Source of the DNA: Lasiosphaeria ovina
Lineage: Eukaryota > Ascomycota > Sordariomycetes > Sordariales > Lasiosphaeriaceae
Reading direction: 5' to 3'
Assembly: GCA_033439765.1 (NCBI GenBank)
Contig: JAULSN010000007.1
Location: forward strand, 1,612,001-1,676,000
Length of the DNA stretch: 64,000 nt
Below, piece by piece: positions 36,401 through 47,700 of this stretch. The notes beneath the pieces are model-generated. The model was not told where the DNA came from and ran no database searches. It worked only from the letters and a program-made list of their open reading frames with translations. Numbering within the stretch: position 1 is the first letter of the stretch; each line of letters opens with the position of its first letter. A program made the translations under genes and the position numbers.

Positions 36401-36440
36401 TTTAGGTATCAAACACGCGTGCTGGGCGCGGTCCCTTCCA

Positions 36441-36462
36441 CCCCCCCCCCCCCCCCCCCCCC
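36441..36462. repeat. C22 homopolymer
   Basis: A run of 22 cytosines is followed by TCCCCCC. It is a likely assembly-sensitive site. Confidence 0.9.
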
Positions 36463-37311
36463 TCCCCCCGGCTCCCTGCGGAATTCCACTCTCCGGCGAA
36501 GCTGCTGCCGTTGGACAGCGACGGCCTGACTTTGTCCACAGGGCGCAAGCGCAAGCGGGCTTTGTCTTGGCATGCAGTTTGACGCTTCCAGAAGGATTTC
36601 TGGGACGGTGTGCATGTGCCCAAAAGAGGCATGGTGCGGAATAGCTGCCGAAGGGGTGTCCAGCGCACTGGAGCCGCGCCTGGGGGGGGGGGAACCCGAC
36701 GCTGACCTCCATTGCTTGTCAGGGGGGTCAGCAAGTGGTGAGGCGGCGGCACGTTTTTTTTGGGGCCAGCCCGTGAACTCCCGACGGGCACCACGAAAGG
36801 GCGCGTTTCTGACAACCTTGATGCCTGTTTCCACAATTGCTTGCCTTGCTTTTGCTCTGCTCTGTCGCGTGCACCGCTTTCGTTCTGCATGCGACCTGAA
36901 GAAAAAATAATACATGAGGGATATACCCGTAGTATAGTTGGGGCGTCTCTTACCCCAGGTTGTGTGCAAAAGCCACACACTCACAAAAGCCCACCCGGCC
37001 GTCGGCCAAGTCGGCCTCCGATGCGCAAAACCGACACCGCTCGGATCTTGTCGGTCGTTTATTTTCAAGAGCTATGGATAGGCAGCTGCATGCAGCATCG
37101 TACACCTACACTAGGTGCACATCGTCATTGCTCAGCCACACGAATCAGCCATTCGTAAGTCGTCAGGGGTCTTGTACGTTCAGAGTGTAGATGGTTCCGC
37201 GATCATGCTTGGGATATGCGGCACGCGGCGGCCCTGTCCTCAACCCCGCGGCGCCCGTGAGTGTCTTGCGGTTCGCTGCTAGGATGGCTTTACAGCAAGC
37301 AAGCACGGCGT

Positions 37312-37333
37312 CATTCATTCATTCATTCATTCA
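37312..37333. repeat. (CATT)n microsatellite
   Basis: About five and a half copies of CATT occur in intergenic DNA. Confidence 0.9.
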
Positions 37334-37811
37334 CTAGGGCAGGTTACCAGGGCCCGGATTTTCCGCGGACCTCTTTCCGTCTTTTTCCCGGCTTTTTCCC
37401 GTCAAAACAAAAAAAAATGTCTCAAGCCGGAATGGTCAATGCCGAACCGCCGACGACCAACAAGAGAGTCATGAGCCTTTTGACAATTGTGTCGCGTGCC
37501 TGTGTGTTTCCCCGCATAAACAGCCTTTGACAAGCTCTTTTCATTTGTAGCTGGTGGGGTTTGAGGACGTGTGGTGGTTGTGTGAAAGGGGGAGAGGGAC
37601 GGGCTCGTCCCGCGAAGTAAAATGCGAAGCACCGAGCCCCGTTCCATGATATCGATGGGTGCCCGGTATTTTTTTGTGTGAGGGATAGGGAGCCCGCCCG
37701 ACGTTTCGCTGAATGGATGGAGGGGTTGTTCTCTCCTGGTCCCTTATTGTGTCTGTCTGCTAGCTTGCTTTGCTTTGCTGCAAACGACTCAGTGCAGAAA
37801 TTGAGTTGGTC

Positions 37812-37843
37812 CGCGCGCGCGCGTGTGTGTGTGTGTGTGTGTG
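37812..37843. repeat. (CG)n(GT)n alternating purine-pyrimidine tract
   Basis: A (CG)5 run leads directly into about ten GT dinucleotides. Alternating tracts of this kind can adopt Z-DNA. Confidence 0.9.
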
Positions 37844-38728
37844 ACATTCGATCGGGTCCTTTGTCGTCAACAAGCTCGGGTTTCGATTTCGGCAGAGCGG
37901 CGGCGTGGGTTTCCCGTCTGTCTAGCTTTGACGTCATCCCGTCTTTTGACGGCCCCTACCCGCCTAGTCCGTGGTGGGTCGGCAAGCCGAGACCTCGAAA
38001 ATGTTCGGAATTGGCAGTCTCCAACTTAACCTCCTTTACCTTATCATAGATATCGCCGATTGCGGACCGAAAAGCGAGATGGCTTTTGAGAGATGTTGGT
38101 ACGGTGCTATACTTACATATTTTCAAAGTGGCGTCTTTCCAGGGTCGGATTCCCGTGCTTGAAGTCCATCACGAAATTTAATCGGCTGCGCGTTGGCCTT
38201 TCTCTCAAAACAAACCCTCCTTCTCAGTCTCAGCCCTTGATGGAAATATCAGCGACAATTGCTGCTTGCTCACCTGAGGTACTTGTCGACAATTCTGTAT
38301 TTGAAGCCCCATGAACGCACTAGTAATTCATGTAGGGCTGCCCGCTACAGTCACAGGTAGGAAAGAAGCTTCAAAGAAGGCTCGAAAGAGTCGGCCACCA
38401 TGCAGGTTGCGTTTATACTGCCTTTTTTATTTCTTGATGAAAAGGCACTAGTTATAAGCTATCCATGCAATTACCAGAAGACTAGAAATCTTGGTTAAGA
38501 AACGTGTAACGGCGAGTAAAGTCATATCACCACCCCTCTCTGCTTCGCCTTCTCTTTCGTCATCATCGCGGGATGTCAAGGCTTATCACCATTGCAAACA
38601 CCGCGCTGAATACTCTCCAGGGATAATAAACAGGAAAACCAAACAAACACCACCTTTCCAGTATTTATTTATTTATTCGTCATCTCCATCAAGGAGCGAA
38701 CAAACAACTTCCGCGCTGTAAAATTGAC

Positions 38729-39050
38729 CACAAATACGCTCGATACGGCCTATACCCATCACCATATTTTCTTTTGTCTGCTCTGCTCTAGAAGCGACAT
38801 CCACAGTTGGATCTATCACCAAATTGAAACGGCTTATACTCATCATCATGTGGTGATTCGTACAATCTAACCTGTGGAAGTGCTCCTAGAGTAGATGAAA
38901 GAACGTAAATTAAGATTCGGTAAACAAAACGGGCCAGTATATATTATATTTTGTCTGCTTCAATAAGTCTTGCCTTAAGGAGGGACTTCCACAGTTAGAT
39001 TTATCACAAAAGTAAAATAGCTCATACCCATCACCACGTACACATTAAAG
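38729..39050. repeat. imperfect direct repeats
   Basis: Similar blocks recur: TTTGTCTGCT, then 25-30 bp later CCACAGTT(G/A)GAT(C/T)TATCAC, then GGCTTATACTCATCA or AGCTCATACCCATCA. They begin near 38,771 and 38,950; the CATACCCATCACCA-type end also occurs alone near 38,750. The source of the repeat is not identified. Confidence 0.5.
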
Positions 39051-39534
39051 GTTAACACAAGCATTTGCCGCGGTATAGGCAAAAGTCAAACAATTGAACG
39101 GCACTACTCTGACAAAATCATACCGGCCAGCTCACGAACCTTACCACCGCCATACAAGATCAAAGTTTTCGCCCAAGGCACATAAAACGCAGCAAATATC
39201 TAGCTGCACAGGATCGCTCTTTCGCTACCAGGACCATTCCTCACGAACAAGCTCCACCGCTCTTTCACAGGGCCATTCTCACTACGAACAAGTGCCGTCT
39301 CCCTACTCCAGCACACACCCATCAATCCACGCTTCAGTTCAGCTCGCACGACCTAAGCACCACATCAACCAAGGCGCCAATCAAACGCTCAAGTATACCA
39401 ACAACCCTCGGGCTCTACTAACCATTTAGAATCAAAAACCATCGTATTACTAATACCTGCTCCTAGACCAGTACAATAATAGCCAGGTTCAATTACCCCG
39501 GTTATACCCCATAACCAGGCCGACGAAGCAACGG

Positions 39535-39890
39535 CCGAATCGGTTGATATACCCCGGGATCCCCCCAAAAAAGGAAAGCAGTCCTCAAACTTAATAGAGA
39601 ACAACGAATTAACTTACTACGGAAAGGCCTAATTAGGCCTAGCGTTAGCAATCGCCAGGAACAAAGCTAAAGAGAAGAGGTTGAAGGCTTGGTTAAAGCG
39701 GCCAGAAGACGTAGATAAGCCGTGGGAGGGAGGACCTTAGAAAAGGAAGCCAGGTCGTAGCTCTATCAGACCGAAGAAGAGTACTTCGACGGCCTATGGG
39801 GCCTTTTTGAGCTCCAATTAAGACCAGGTCGTCGCTGGTTTAGTTCGATCAACGGATTTTCCCAAATATTCAGCTAGATACCAGAACCAC
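39535..39890 (+). pseudogene. decayed ORF relic, unidentified
   Basis: Reading plus-strand from about 39,564, one frame stays open for over 100 codons apart from a few TAA/TAG stops. It gives protein-like segments such as KRKAVLKLNREQRINLLRKG, EEVEGLVKAARRRR and QTEEEYFDGLWGLFELQLRP. The stops could be RIP or ordinary mutations of CAA/CAG/CGA codons. I do not recognise the protein. It may be part of an old mobile element, since the flanks are AT-richer than nearby sequence. Confidence 0.35.
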
Positions 39891-40302
39891 AATCGCGTAT
39901 ATAAAGACACAGTTGATGCCTTTTAAACGCCATGCCCAGGGCAGCAGGCTAGTATATATATGTATGTCGCTGTCCGTTATCACGTTATAAAGAGACCACC
40001 TCGAACTAGCTACTTAGGTAGGTAGATAGCAGATAGCCAACCCCCTTTGACCCAGTAAATAAAAATGGTTGTCTATTACACACGCACACACGCAGACAGT
40101 GTCATGGGAGCAATATAACATGACCCGACCCAGCCGAGACACAGCAAACAGCTGGACAGAGTCAGAGCCACAAGCTTCATGTTATAATATTTTGATTCAA
40201 CGCACACCGCCTCCCCTCAAGCTCAGGGAATTGATTATCTGCAACCTCTATTTGAACACCACTCACCTAGCCAACCGTGACCAGCCAACCAGTCTCTCTT
40301 CC

Positions 40303-42156
40303 TCAACCGCCCCCCTGGAGCCGCTTGATCCTCTCCTCAGCCGCGCGCGCTCGCCGCTCCCTGTCCAGCCTCATCCTCTGCTCGGGCGTCAGGCCGCGGA
40401 CCTCCTCGTCCCTCTTCTCTTGGGGCGTCTTTATCACGCCTACGACACCTCTGGTCCTCTTCCCCGACCTAACCTTGTCGCTACTGCTCGACGGCCCTTC
40501 GGCGGCGCGCAGCCGCTCCTCCTCGGTCTTCCGCCGGTCGGCCTCCTTGGCCTCCTTCTCCTTGCGCTCACGCTCGGTGCGCTGCTCGGCGTCCGACCTT
40601 AGGAGGGCGGCCGGCACGCGCGCCGCGTCCCAGTCCCAGGCAGCCTCGCCGAGCTCGGCGCGGGCGACGCGGAAGGCGTCGCGCGTGGCGCGGTCGCCGG
40701 CCAGCTCGAACGGCGTCCTGCCGTCGCCGTTGGGCGCCGTCGGGTCGGCGCCGCCGCGCGTGAGCAGGCCCGTGACGAGCGGGGCCGAGTTCTGCGCCGC
40801 GGAGAGGTGCAGCGCCGTCGGCGCGTGGTGGTCCGCGGGCTCGAAGCGGAAGTTGGCGGTCAGGCTGTTGGTGGCGAGGTACGACAGCAGCGCGGGGAGC
40901 TTTGACCGGCGGACCAGCGCCTGGATCTGCGTCGTGTGCAAGAGGGCCGCCTGCTCCTCCTCGGTCAGCTGCGACGGCGCGGGCTTGGACGGCGCCGCGT
41001 CGGGCTGCTTGGACGACGCGTCGGGGCCGGGCCTCGGCGCTGCTTCGACCTCGATCTCCTTGACCTTGAGCCGGGTCAGCTCGATGAAGGAGCGCATGAG
41101 CTCGTTCTGCGTGGCGCGGCGCGTGCTGAACGGAAAGCCCCTGACGCGCGCGTCGTTGGCGCGCAGCACCTGGCCGTCGTACGGGCCGAACAGGGTGCGC
41201 CGGTTCGTCGCGCCCGTCGCGCGGATGAAGAGCAGGTCGGCCGTGTCGATGAAGGGCTTCCAGTCCGCGAGGAGCGCGCGGACGTCCTCGACCAGGGCCT
41301 GCTCGTTGTACCGGCGGAGCGACGAGCCGGCCGAGTGGGCTGTGCCCTTGGCGTTGTCGTTGGCCGACTGCGAGCCGCCCTGCTTGCGGCGCGTCGTGTA
41401 GCGGTGGAACGTCTTGTGGGCGAGCACAATGGCTTCGCGGTTGAGCGGGCCGGCCGCGTGGTTCTTGGTCTGCCTCGGAGCTAGCGAGACCACCATGGCG
41501 GCAACGTGGCCGCCCCCGATCATGCACATGAAGATGTGCCGCCCCTTGTGGGCCGAGGGCGCCACGTTGCCGTCTTTCCCCGTCTTGGGCATCGATATCG
41601 GAGCCAGCTGCCGCTGCCTGATGGCGTCGATGATGGCGTCCTCCTTGGCCAGCTCTTCCGCCGTGAAAAGCGCCCTGTAGGCCCCGAAACATGACCTGTC
41701 GGGCAGCGTGGGGGAGTTGAACCACAAAAGGGGCAAGCTGCCTCCTGCCGCACCTCTCCTCTTCTTCCTGGCCTCCGAAGAGTCCTCGGTCGTGACATCA
41801 GGGTCGCGCTTGTCGGCGAGGGTAGCCTGCTTCTTCAGCAGCGCGACCAGCGTGGTCTCTTTGCGGGAGGGCGGCTCGTCCTCTTCATCCTCGCTGGGTG
41901 ACGAGTCGGAGCCGGAAATACTCTCGTCAAGGTTGGCCACGAGCTTCTCGAACTCGGGTTCCGAGACGGGCGAGAGGCCGTTGAGCTTCTGTTTGAGGTT
42001 GTAGTGGTGGAGGTCGGTCTTGAGGTGGCCCCTTTGTTCGACGGCGTTTGCGAAAGCCAAGCTGCAGAGGGAGCAGGAATGCGACCCAGCAGCGGTGTCC
42101 GGGGCGGCGGGGTCTGAGCCGAGCTGCTGCGGCTGATCGGGGGTGTCGTGAGGCAG

Positions 42157-42191
<35 letters not shown>

Positions 42192-42318
42192 GTTGCTGTT
42201 GCTGTTGCTGCGCTGGGAACCCCGCATCAGTCTTGAGGGAGAGCGTGCTGAGGATTTCTGGGGGCAGGTCGTAGAGGTAAAGCGGCCGCCGTATCGGCTC
42301 GTCTTGTTTCTTGTCCAT
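40303..42318 (-). CDS. vms1: Vms1/ANKZF1 peptidyl-tRNA hydrolase of ribosome quality control
   Basis: This single exon encodes 671 aa, close to yeast Vms1 and human ANKZF1. By family it releases nascent chains from stalled 60S-peptidyl-tRNA complexes and binds Cdc48/p97. Domain order: a conserved N-terminus (RPLYLYDLPPEILSTL), a polyQ/QE tract (42,150-42,210), a C2H2-type finger near residues 80-110 (HSCSLCSLAF...H...H), an acidic Ser-rich linker, the VLRF1 release domain from about residue 205 (LLWFNSPTL, GRHIFMCMIGGGHVAAMVV, HRYTTRRKQGGSQSAND), then RGFPFSTRRATQNELMRSF, ankyrin repeats near residues 490-560 (TALHLSAAQNS, DGRTPFELAG), and a C-terminal Arg-rich helix (RRARAAEERIKRLQ) matching the VIM p97-binding motif. 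The catalytic glutamine of the GSQ motif is present at residue 317. The frame stays open upstream to an ATG at 42,486, which would add 56 residues; the family-like start is at 42,318. Confidence 0.92.
42144..42212. repeat. polyQ / QE-coding repeat in vms1
   Basis: Plus-strand CTGCTC and TTGCTG units encode, on the minus strand, eight glutamines followed by alternating Glu-Gln pairs. The tract lies in the disordered N-terminal region and should vary in length. Confidence 0.85.
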
Positions 42319-43173
42319 TGTGTTGCGCAAATCTCGCTGCCTGTGTAAGAGCTTGTAGTGTCGTCGGGTTTGAGAGCTCTGGGGTGGTGTTGTCGAGCAG
42401 TCGCGGGTGTCGAGGCGGGATGGCGGGGCACTTTTATCAGCACTGGGGCAGTGGCCGATAAGAGTCATATCGGCGAGCTGGTACATACATCCCTAACCCT
42501 TGAATTTGGGTCTTTCACGGGCAGGTGTCAGGCCTCAACCCTGCTGAGGGCGTTCAGCCAAGAGCCTATTCCAACATCCCCGGGCCGTGAAGAGTGAAGA
42601 GAGAGCATTTGAATGAAAAGTCCAAACTCCCACAACTAATCCATAATGACCAGCAACGACCAGGGTCTCAGGTGCCCATCTAGGCATTTTACTAGGACAA
42701 AACAAACAGGTCCGGGCAAGTTCCTTCATGTCTTAGGTACGTACGTAGTCAGGTTCCAACAGAGTCCAAAATCAACGAACCAGACTTCAACTCCCTCGAC
42801 GGGTATATATACCTACCATACCTATATATATATAAATATGACAAGAACCCACTGCAGCGAACAGAAGCGAACAGCCAGCAGCAGAAAGATGATCCACGAT
42901 GCACCCGCTCGGTAACCGGCGTGTTGTATCATGAATACAAGCACACTCTCGGCCGGTCCCCCCTAAGTACATGTTCCATACATACACAACATGCCAGACC
43001 AACCATGCACACCAAAGTTCATATGAAGCCCTCACCGAGCCCTCTTGCAAACAGGCCAGCCGGTAGGTAATCCAATTTTTTAGCAGATCGATCCGCAGAT
43101 CCGCAGAGCCAAACCCAAGAAGAAAAAAAAACTATCCAAAACCCCAAGACCGAAAACCAAAACAACACCTGCC
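42319..43173. other. intergenic region
   Basis: This is the promoter of vms1 and the 3' flank of the annexin gene, on the same strand. No gene is seen; a short AT-rich TATATATATAAAT patch lies near 42,825. Confidence 0.55.
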
Positions 43174-45546
43174 TCAGCGGTGAATGTCGACGCGCTCGAC
43201 GCGGCGCACGTCGTCGGGGACGCGGGTGATGCACAAGGCCACGCAAAAGTCGCCCCACTCGCGCGAGGTAGCGTCGCGGACGGCGTCCTGCAGGTCGCGG
43301 CCGTACTGGTCGCGGAAGGCGCGCTTGACGGCCACCATATGAGTGGAATCCCAATGGTAGCGCACGAGGCGCGAGATGAGTAGCTCGCGGCGCAGCTCCT
43401 CGCGCTTGGACGCCGACAGCGCGTGGTGCAGCAGCATGGCGTCGCGGACGGGCTTGTTGATGACGCCGTTGAGGATGTGCGTGAGGACCTCGCCCTATTT
43501 TACGGTTAGTGATTATTGTTTTTGTGATGACAAGAGAGAAGGAAAAAAGAAAAAAAGAGAAAAGAAGATAGAGAGAGAAAAAAAAAAACATACCACTAGG
43601 TTGCCGCTCTTCTTCAGCGCGTCCTTGGCAAAGTTGGCCCCCCGGTACGTCTCCTTGTAGGCCTTGAGCACCTCGCGCAGGTGGCTGTCGCTGCGCTGGG
43701 TGACGATCTGGATCATGAGCGACTCGCCGCCCTTGTCGCTGCGTACGGCGTGGTGCAGCTGCTTGACGTCGTCGTACACGAGCTCCTTGTCGACGCGCAG
43801 CGGGCGGCCGTAGCCGTCGGCCTCCTCCATGCGCGTCTGGTCGAGCACCATGAGCACGGCCTTCTTGAACTTGTCCTCCTTGAGCTCCGTCTTCATGCAC
43901 TTGGTCAGGCTGTTGGCGTACTTCTTGTCGCTAAACCCGTCCTTGATGAGGCCGATCTCGTCGTTGGTGCGCCCCATGAGCGCCTCGATCAGCAGCTCGC
44001 GCCGCGTCTTGTCGCCGTGGTACCAGAAGTTGGCCCAGTACGCCTCCGACTCCCACCGCCCCAGCGCCGTCGCGTAGCACACCTTCATCAGGTTCGGGTC
44101 CTCGTCCTTGAGCCGCGCGCGGATGTGCTTGGCGATGTTGACGCCCTTGCGCTCCGACCCCGTCTTGACCAGCCGCTTGTACTCGACCCGCAGCTCCATG
44201 ACCTGCTCGTGCGTCAGCCCCGGGAGGATCTCCACCAGCGGCTCCGTCTCGGGCGCTCGCTTCTCGCCCTTGAGCGCCTTGGCCAGCCGCGCCGCGTCGT
44301 CGACCGGGTCGTGGAACCGCGCCCGCCGCGACCGCTTCTTGTCGCCCGCCCGCTCGTCCTCGGACCCGATCGGAGACGGCGCCTCGAGCACCTGCGCGTG
44401 GTTCGGCAGGAGCAGCGGCGACGGCATCGGCGACATGGACTGGTACGTGCCGTGGTACGACTCCAAGAGGGGCGACGGCGGCGCCGCCGAGAGCGACAGC
44501 GCCGCCGAATGGTGGCCCGTGTTTACCGTCAGCGTCGACATGCGCGCCGTCGGAGGCTGCGGCGAGCGGTCGCGCTTCATGGCCGACTTGAGCGGCGAGG
44601 GACCGGGGCTGGGCGAGCGGCCGCCGGGGCGCCCGGAGCCGGGGGCGGCCAGGCCGCCGCTGCTGTACCGCGGGTCCTGGCCGTACGTCGTGCTCGTCTT
44701 TTCCTCGACCTTGGCATACTCCCACGGCTTGGGCTGGGCGTAGCTGTACGAGTCGGGCGGCGACCCGGGCGAGGGCTTGGCAGGCAGGATAGGAGTGCTC
44801 CCGTAGGCCAAGTCGTCCTCGAGCTTCTCCTTGCGGAGCTGGCGCTCGCGTTCCTTGCGATCTCTGCGGTCCTTGTCCGGGTCCCTGCCCCTGTCCCTCT
44901 CCCTCTCCCTCTCGCGCTCTCTGTCCTGGAGGGAGTCACGCGACTGCCGCGGCGACTCGGGAGGCTCGGCCGTCACTATGTTAGTGGCATACTTTTGCGG
45001 AAGGTGGTACAGGTTGGCGCGCTGCTTGAGCTTCTCGTCCGAGTCGTCGTCCGAGTCTCTGTCGCGGTCTCTGCCCTGGTCCCTCTTGTCTCGCGCGTCT
45101 CTCGGATCCCTGTCCCTGCCCCTATCTCTATCCCTCTCCCTCTCGCGGTCCCGGTCGCGCTTGTCAAACGTCTCACGGGGTGGGGCTGGATAGTAGCCGT
45201 CGTCGCTGGGCGGGGCGGGGGGCCACTTGGACAGGCGCTCGTACTCCTCATAGGCGGCCGAAGCTGAAGGCGGACTGCGAAAGGTTTCGGGGGGGCCTCC
45301 ACGGAAAGCCTCCGTGGGGCTGCGAAACGACTCGGCAGTAGAGCTCGGGTAAGGCGCAGCTTCGACCACATTGGCCGAGACCCGGGTGCGGCTGCGGTCG
45401 CGGTCACGATCGCGGCCGCCGCGGTCATGACCGCCGTTGCCGTCGTCGTCGTCGTCGTCGTCGTCGTAGTCGCGATCCCGGCGGCCTCCGGCTGGCGACC
45501 GTGAACGCCCGCGCCGGCCGCCCTCGTCAATCTGCAGTGACGACAT
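43174..45546 (-). CDS. annexin with long RD/RE-rich N-terminal extension
   Basis: Two exons (43594-45546, 43174-43494; 99-nt phase-0 intron with GTATGT donor) encode 757 aa. The C-terminal third, from about residue 425, is a four-repeat annexin core: repeat segments include ILPGLTHEQVMELRVEYKRL with GSERKGVNIAKHI, then ALMGRTNDEIGLIKDGFSDK, then DKGGESLMIQIVTQRSDSHL with LKAYKETYRG, and finally HWDSTHMVAVKRAFRDQYGR. Annexins bind acidic phospholipids, usually with Ca2+; the second repeat GRTNDEI keeps the G-x-T-(D/N)-E pattern, while the first (GSERKGV) is degenerate. The N-terminal 420 residues are disordered: dense RD/RE dipeptides (RDRDRDRSRTR, DRERERDRDRGR), an Asp8 run and Pro/Ser-rich stretches. 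This is far longer than the N-termini of animal annexins. The extension could be a regulatory or RNA/protein interaction arm; that is inference. The transposon begins about 590 bp upstream of this start codon. Confidence 0.9.
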
Positions 45547-46133
45547 ATTTCAATATCTCAGCAGGCCCGGTTTGGCTTGGCCCCACGTGGCGTAACGCTC
45601 AAGCAGGCTATATATAGCAGTCCCGGGGCGCGACCTGGGTTGTCCTGGCAAGAAAAGGCAAACTGTTGGAGAGGGTGTTCGTCCCTTTCAGGTTTCAGGG
45701 GTAGTCTGGCTGCTGGCGTTATGGTGCGGGGTTCTCGTTCCCCCACGATATCCCTAAATTTAAGGTAGGTAGGTGGAATTCGATAACGACTGAGATGCTG
45801 CTCGAGAGTGCTCTTGCTCCTGCAGCTTTGTAGTCTTTAATTCTAGAAAGTCACAGCAGAAAAGACTTTGTCCGAGTTATCCTCAGCTTCTCGGGGTCCG
45901 GACGGGGTTTTGAGGAGCTTCGTCGGAAATGATATGAAGGGGGAGGGCTGAAGCACGCACGACGAGTGGAGGGCGGGGGTTCAGGTCAAGTTTTGGGCTG
46001 CCTGCTTACCTCACCATCACTGGCTTGGCTTGCCTAACTCAAGACGAGCTAGGAGGTCTTGGTGAGGCGTGCATGCGGTGCAACATCCCCATCCATCCAC
46101 TGGGCTGAGAAACCAAACCCTGAATCCCTGACT
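45547..46133. other. annexin promoter region up to transposon
   Basis: This 587-bp stretch lies between the annexin start and the left end of the DNA transposon. It has no gene. The site duplication of the transposon is its last 6 bp (46,128-46,133). Confidence 0.6.
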
Positions 46134-46171
46134 TACGGCATACTATAGGGCCAAGTCGGCCAAAACCAAAA
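46134..46171 (+). repeat. left terminal inverted repeat (38 bp)
   Basis: It matches the reverse complement of 52,840-52,877 at all 38 positions. After this, similarity continues only in short patches (GCATTTT...ACTAC). Confidence 0.93.
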
Positions 46172-46410
46172 ATCGGTATATAGGTCTACCCCGACCGTAC
46201 AATGGCATTTTGGTTTTACTACATAAAGACAGCACATTACGCCTTTGTATTAAACAGGGTAGGTAGTACAATCGTAATAACCATTGTGGTCGATAACCCT
46301 CTTAATGCCCTCACCGAATTACCTTACGTACATTTCGCCGTTGCCTCGTACAATGACTCTCTACAATCTGCTTGAAATATCACTCTTCGTTAACCACCTA
46401 CCTACCTTTA

Positions 46411-46528
46411 CGTACACTCTATTGTGAGCCATTGTCAACTACCTGCCTTGCGTACACTCTGTTGTGAGCCATCGTCAACTACCTGTCTTGCGTGCACTCT
46501 GTTGTGAGCCATCGTCAACCACTTGCTC
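46411..46528. repeat. subterminal 40-bp tandem repeats (three copies)
   Basis: Three units start at 46,411, 46,451 and 46,491 with CGT(A/G)CACTCT, continue (A/G)TTGTGAGCCAT(T/C)GTCAAC and differ by only a few transitions. They sit 280-390 bp inside the left end, a place where some transposons carry transposase-binding repeats. Confidence 0.88.
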
Positions 46529-46749
46529 TATTGCCCCCATTTACATCGTACCCTAGTTGTACTGTAACCTCTTAACCACCCCGCCCCCCCTACTTACCTA
46601 AGGATGGAACCCACAAAAGGACTATATTCAAATTGTACAAAATTGAACGGGGTTGTACAACGTCGTTTTTTATTCTTCGGTTCTTAATTATTAAGATTTT
46701 ACCAACCCAACTCTTTATTGTTTTATTATACCCCGTCGTTTAGATACTG

Positions 46750-47700
46750 GAATTCTGTATTCGACGTGTCGGAAAGTCTCATAGAGATATACGACGAGAA
46801 AACCCAGAATGGATAGTATGTGGGTATTGTGGAACAACAATTCGCGAGGATACTACGTCGTGGCCGGTCGTTGACTTATCTTCCTCGCCTCCCGATCTCA
46901 CCTCTACAGCGGTACAATCCCGTATACTAGAAGATAATGTAACATACCCTCCGGCTCGGGCCCAGCATAATGGACTATCAACCTCGTTACTAATAGTCTT
47001 GGGCCCGACCCGGGCCACACATTCCGCCCCGCCCCCCTCCCTTCCAGAGGCCTATAATATAGCCATCCGTACGCGTACAAGCGCTACGCGGGCAAATAAC
47101 CCACCTATATAAGCGTTGTTAATCACGTTTGGCCTATATCTCGTCTTGGTTGTGAACGAAGTAGAATTGGTCGGGGGTCTATAAGTGAAGAAGAAGACGG
47201 AAGTTCGTTCCATTACAAAGTTCAAACCCCGGGATTTTCCCGGAACAATACGGTACAACTCCGTCGACTCCGCTATCTCTGCCCTCCTCCGTTGCTTTAT
47301 ACAAGAAAACGATTACCTTAATAAACCTTGGACGCTCATTATAGGTACTATATAAGGGACCAACGGCAGCGTGATAGAGATCGGCATACCTCCCCAGGCA
47401 CCTTTCACTCTCGATACACTCGTACAATTCATCTTCAAGACTAAAGTCGGTAACGTATTTACGTTCGCGTATATTACGACGAAACCATCCCCCGACGTAG
47501 ATAACGATAGCTCTGAACAAGAGAGTACGACAAGGAAGAAGGTCGGACGCGGGGGCGTTAAGAAAGGGCCTGGTATTAAGAAAGAGCCGGGCGTTAAGCA
47601 CCCTAAATAAGAGAGTACAATATAGAAAGCTACGGGGTATCGGGGGGGCAAGAAGGAGCTAAGCGTTAAAAAGGAGGATTCGTCTATTGTATAATCTCGT
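46750..47700 (+). pseudogene. decayed transposon gene 1, unidentified
   Basis: One plus-strand frame stays open for about 300 codons except for a few TAA/TAG stops. Readable segments include FCIRRVGKSHRDIRRENPEW, a CxxC pair (VCGYCGTTIRED), SAISALLRCFIQENDYLNKP, FTLDTLVQFIFKTKVGNVF and a Lys-rich repeat (GVKKGPGIKKEPGVKH). The CxxC hints at a zinc-binding N-terminus and the basic tail at DNA or nuclear targeting, but I do not recognise the family. It is divergent in orientation from the transposase reading frame's 3' end, i.e. the two are convergent. Confidence 0.5.

Larger units (their letters stand above)
33404..40302. other. 6.9 kb intergenic region
   Basis: This long upstream region of the Zn2Cys6 gene extends to the 3' end of the Vms1 gene. 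It includes a C22 run (36,441-36,462), a (CATT)n tract (37,312-37,333), a CG/GT alternating tract (37,812-37,843), imperfect direct repeats near 38.7-39.05 kb and an ORF relic at 39.5-39.9 kb. Frames of about 220 codons near 35,976-36,644 and 36,402-37,068 lie on opposite strands through the poly-C run and are not convincing. Confidence 0.5.

Noticed and set aside
35976..36644. 222-codon plus-strand open frame
   Set aside because: It reads through the C22 homopolymer as a proline run, overlaps opposite-strand frames and shows no domain.
43681..45267. 528-codon plus-strand frame opposite the annexin gene
   Set aside because: It is antisense to the GC-rich annexin exon and composed of Arg/Leu/Val low-complexity sequence.
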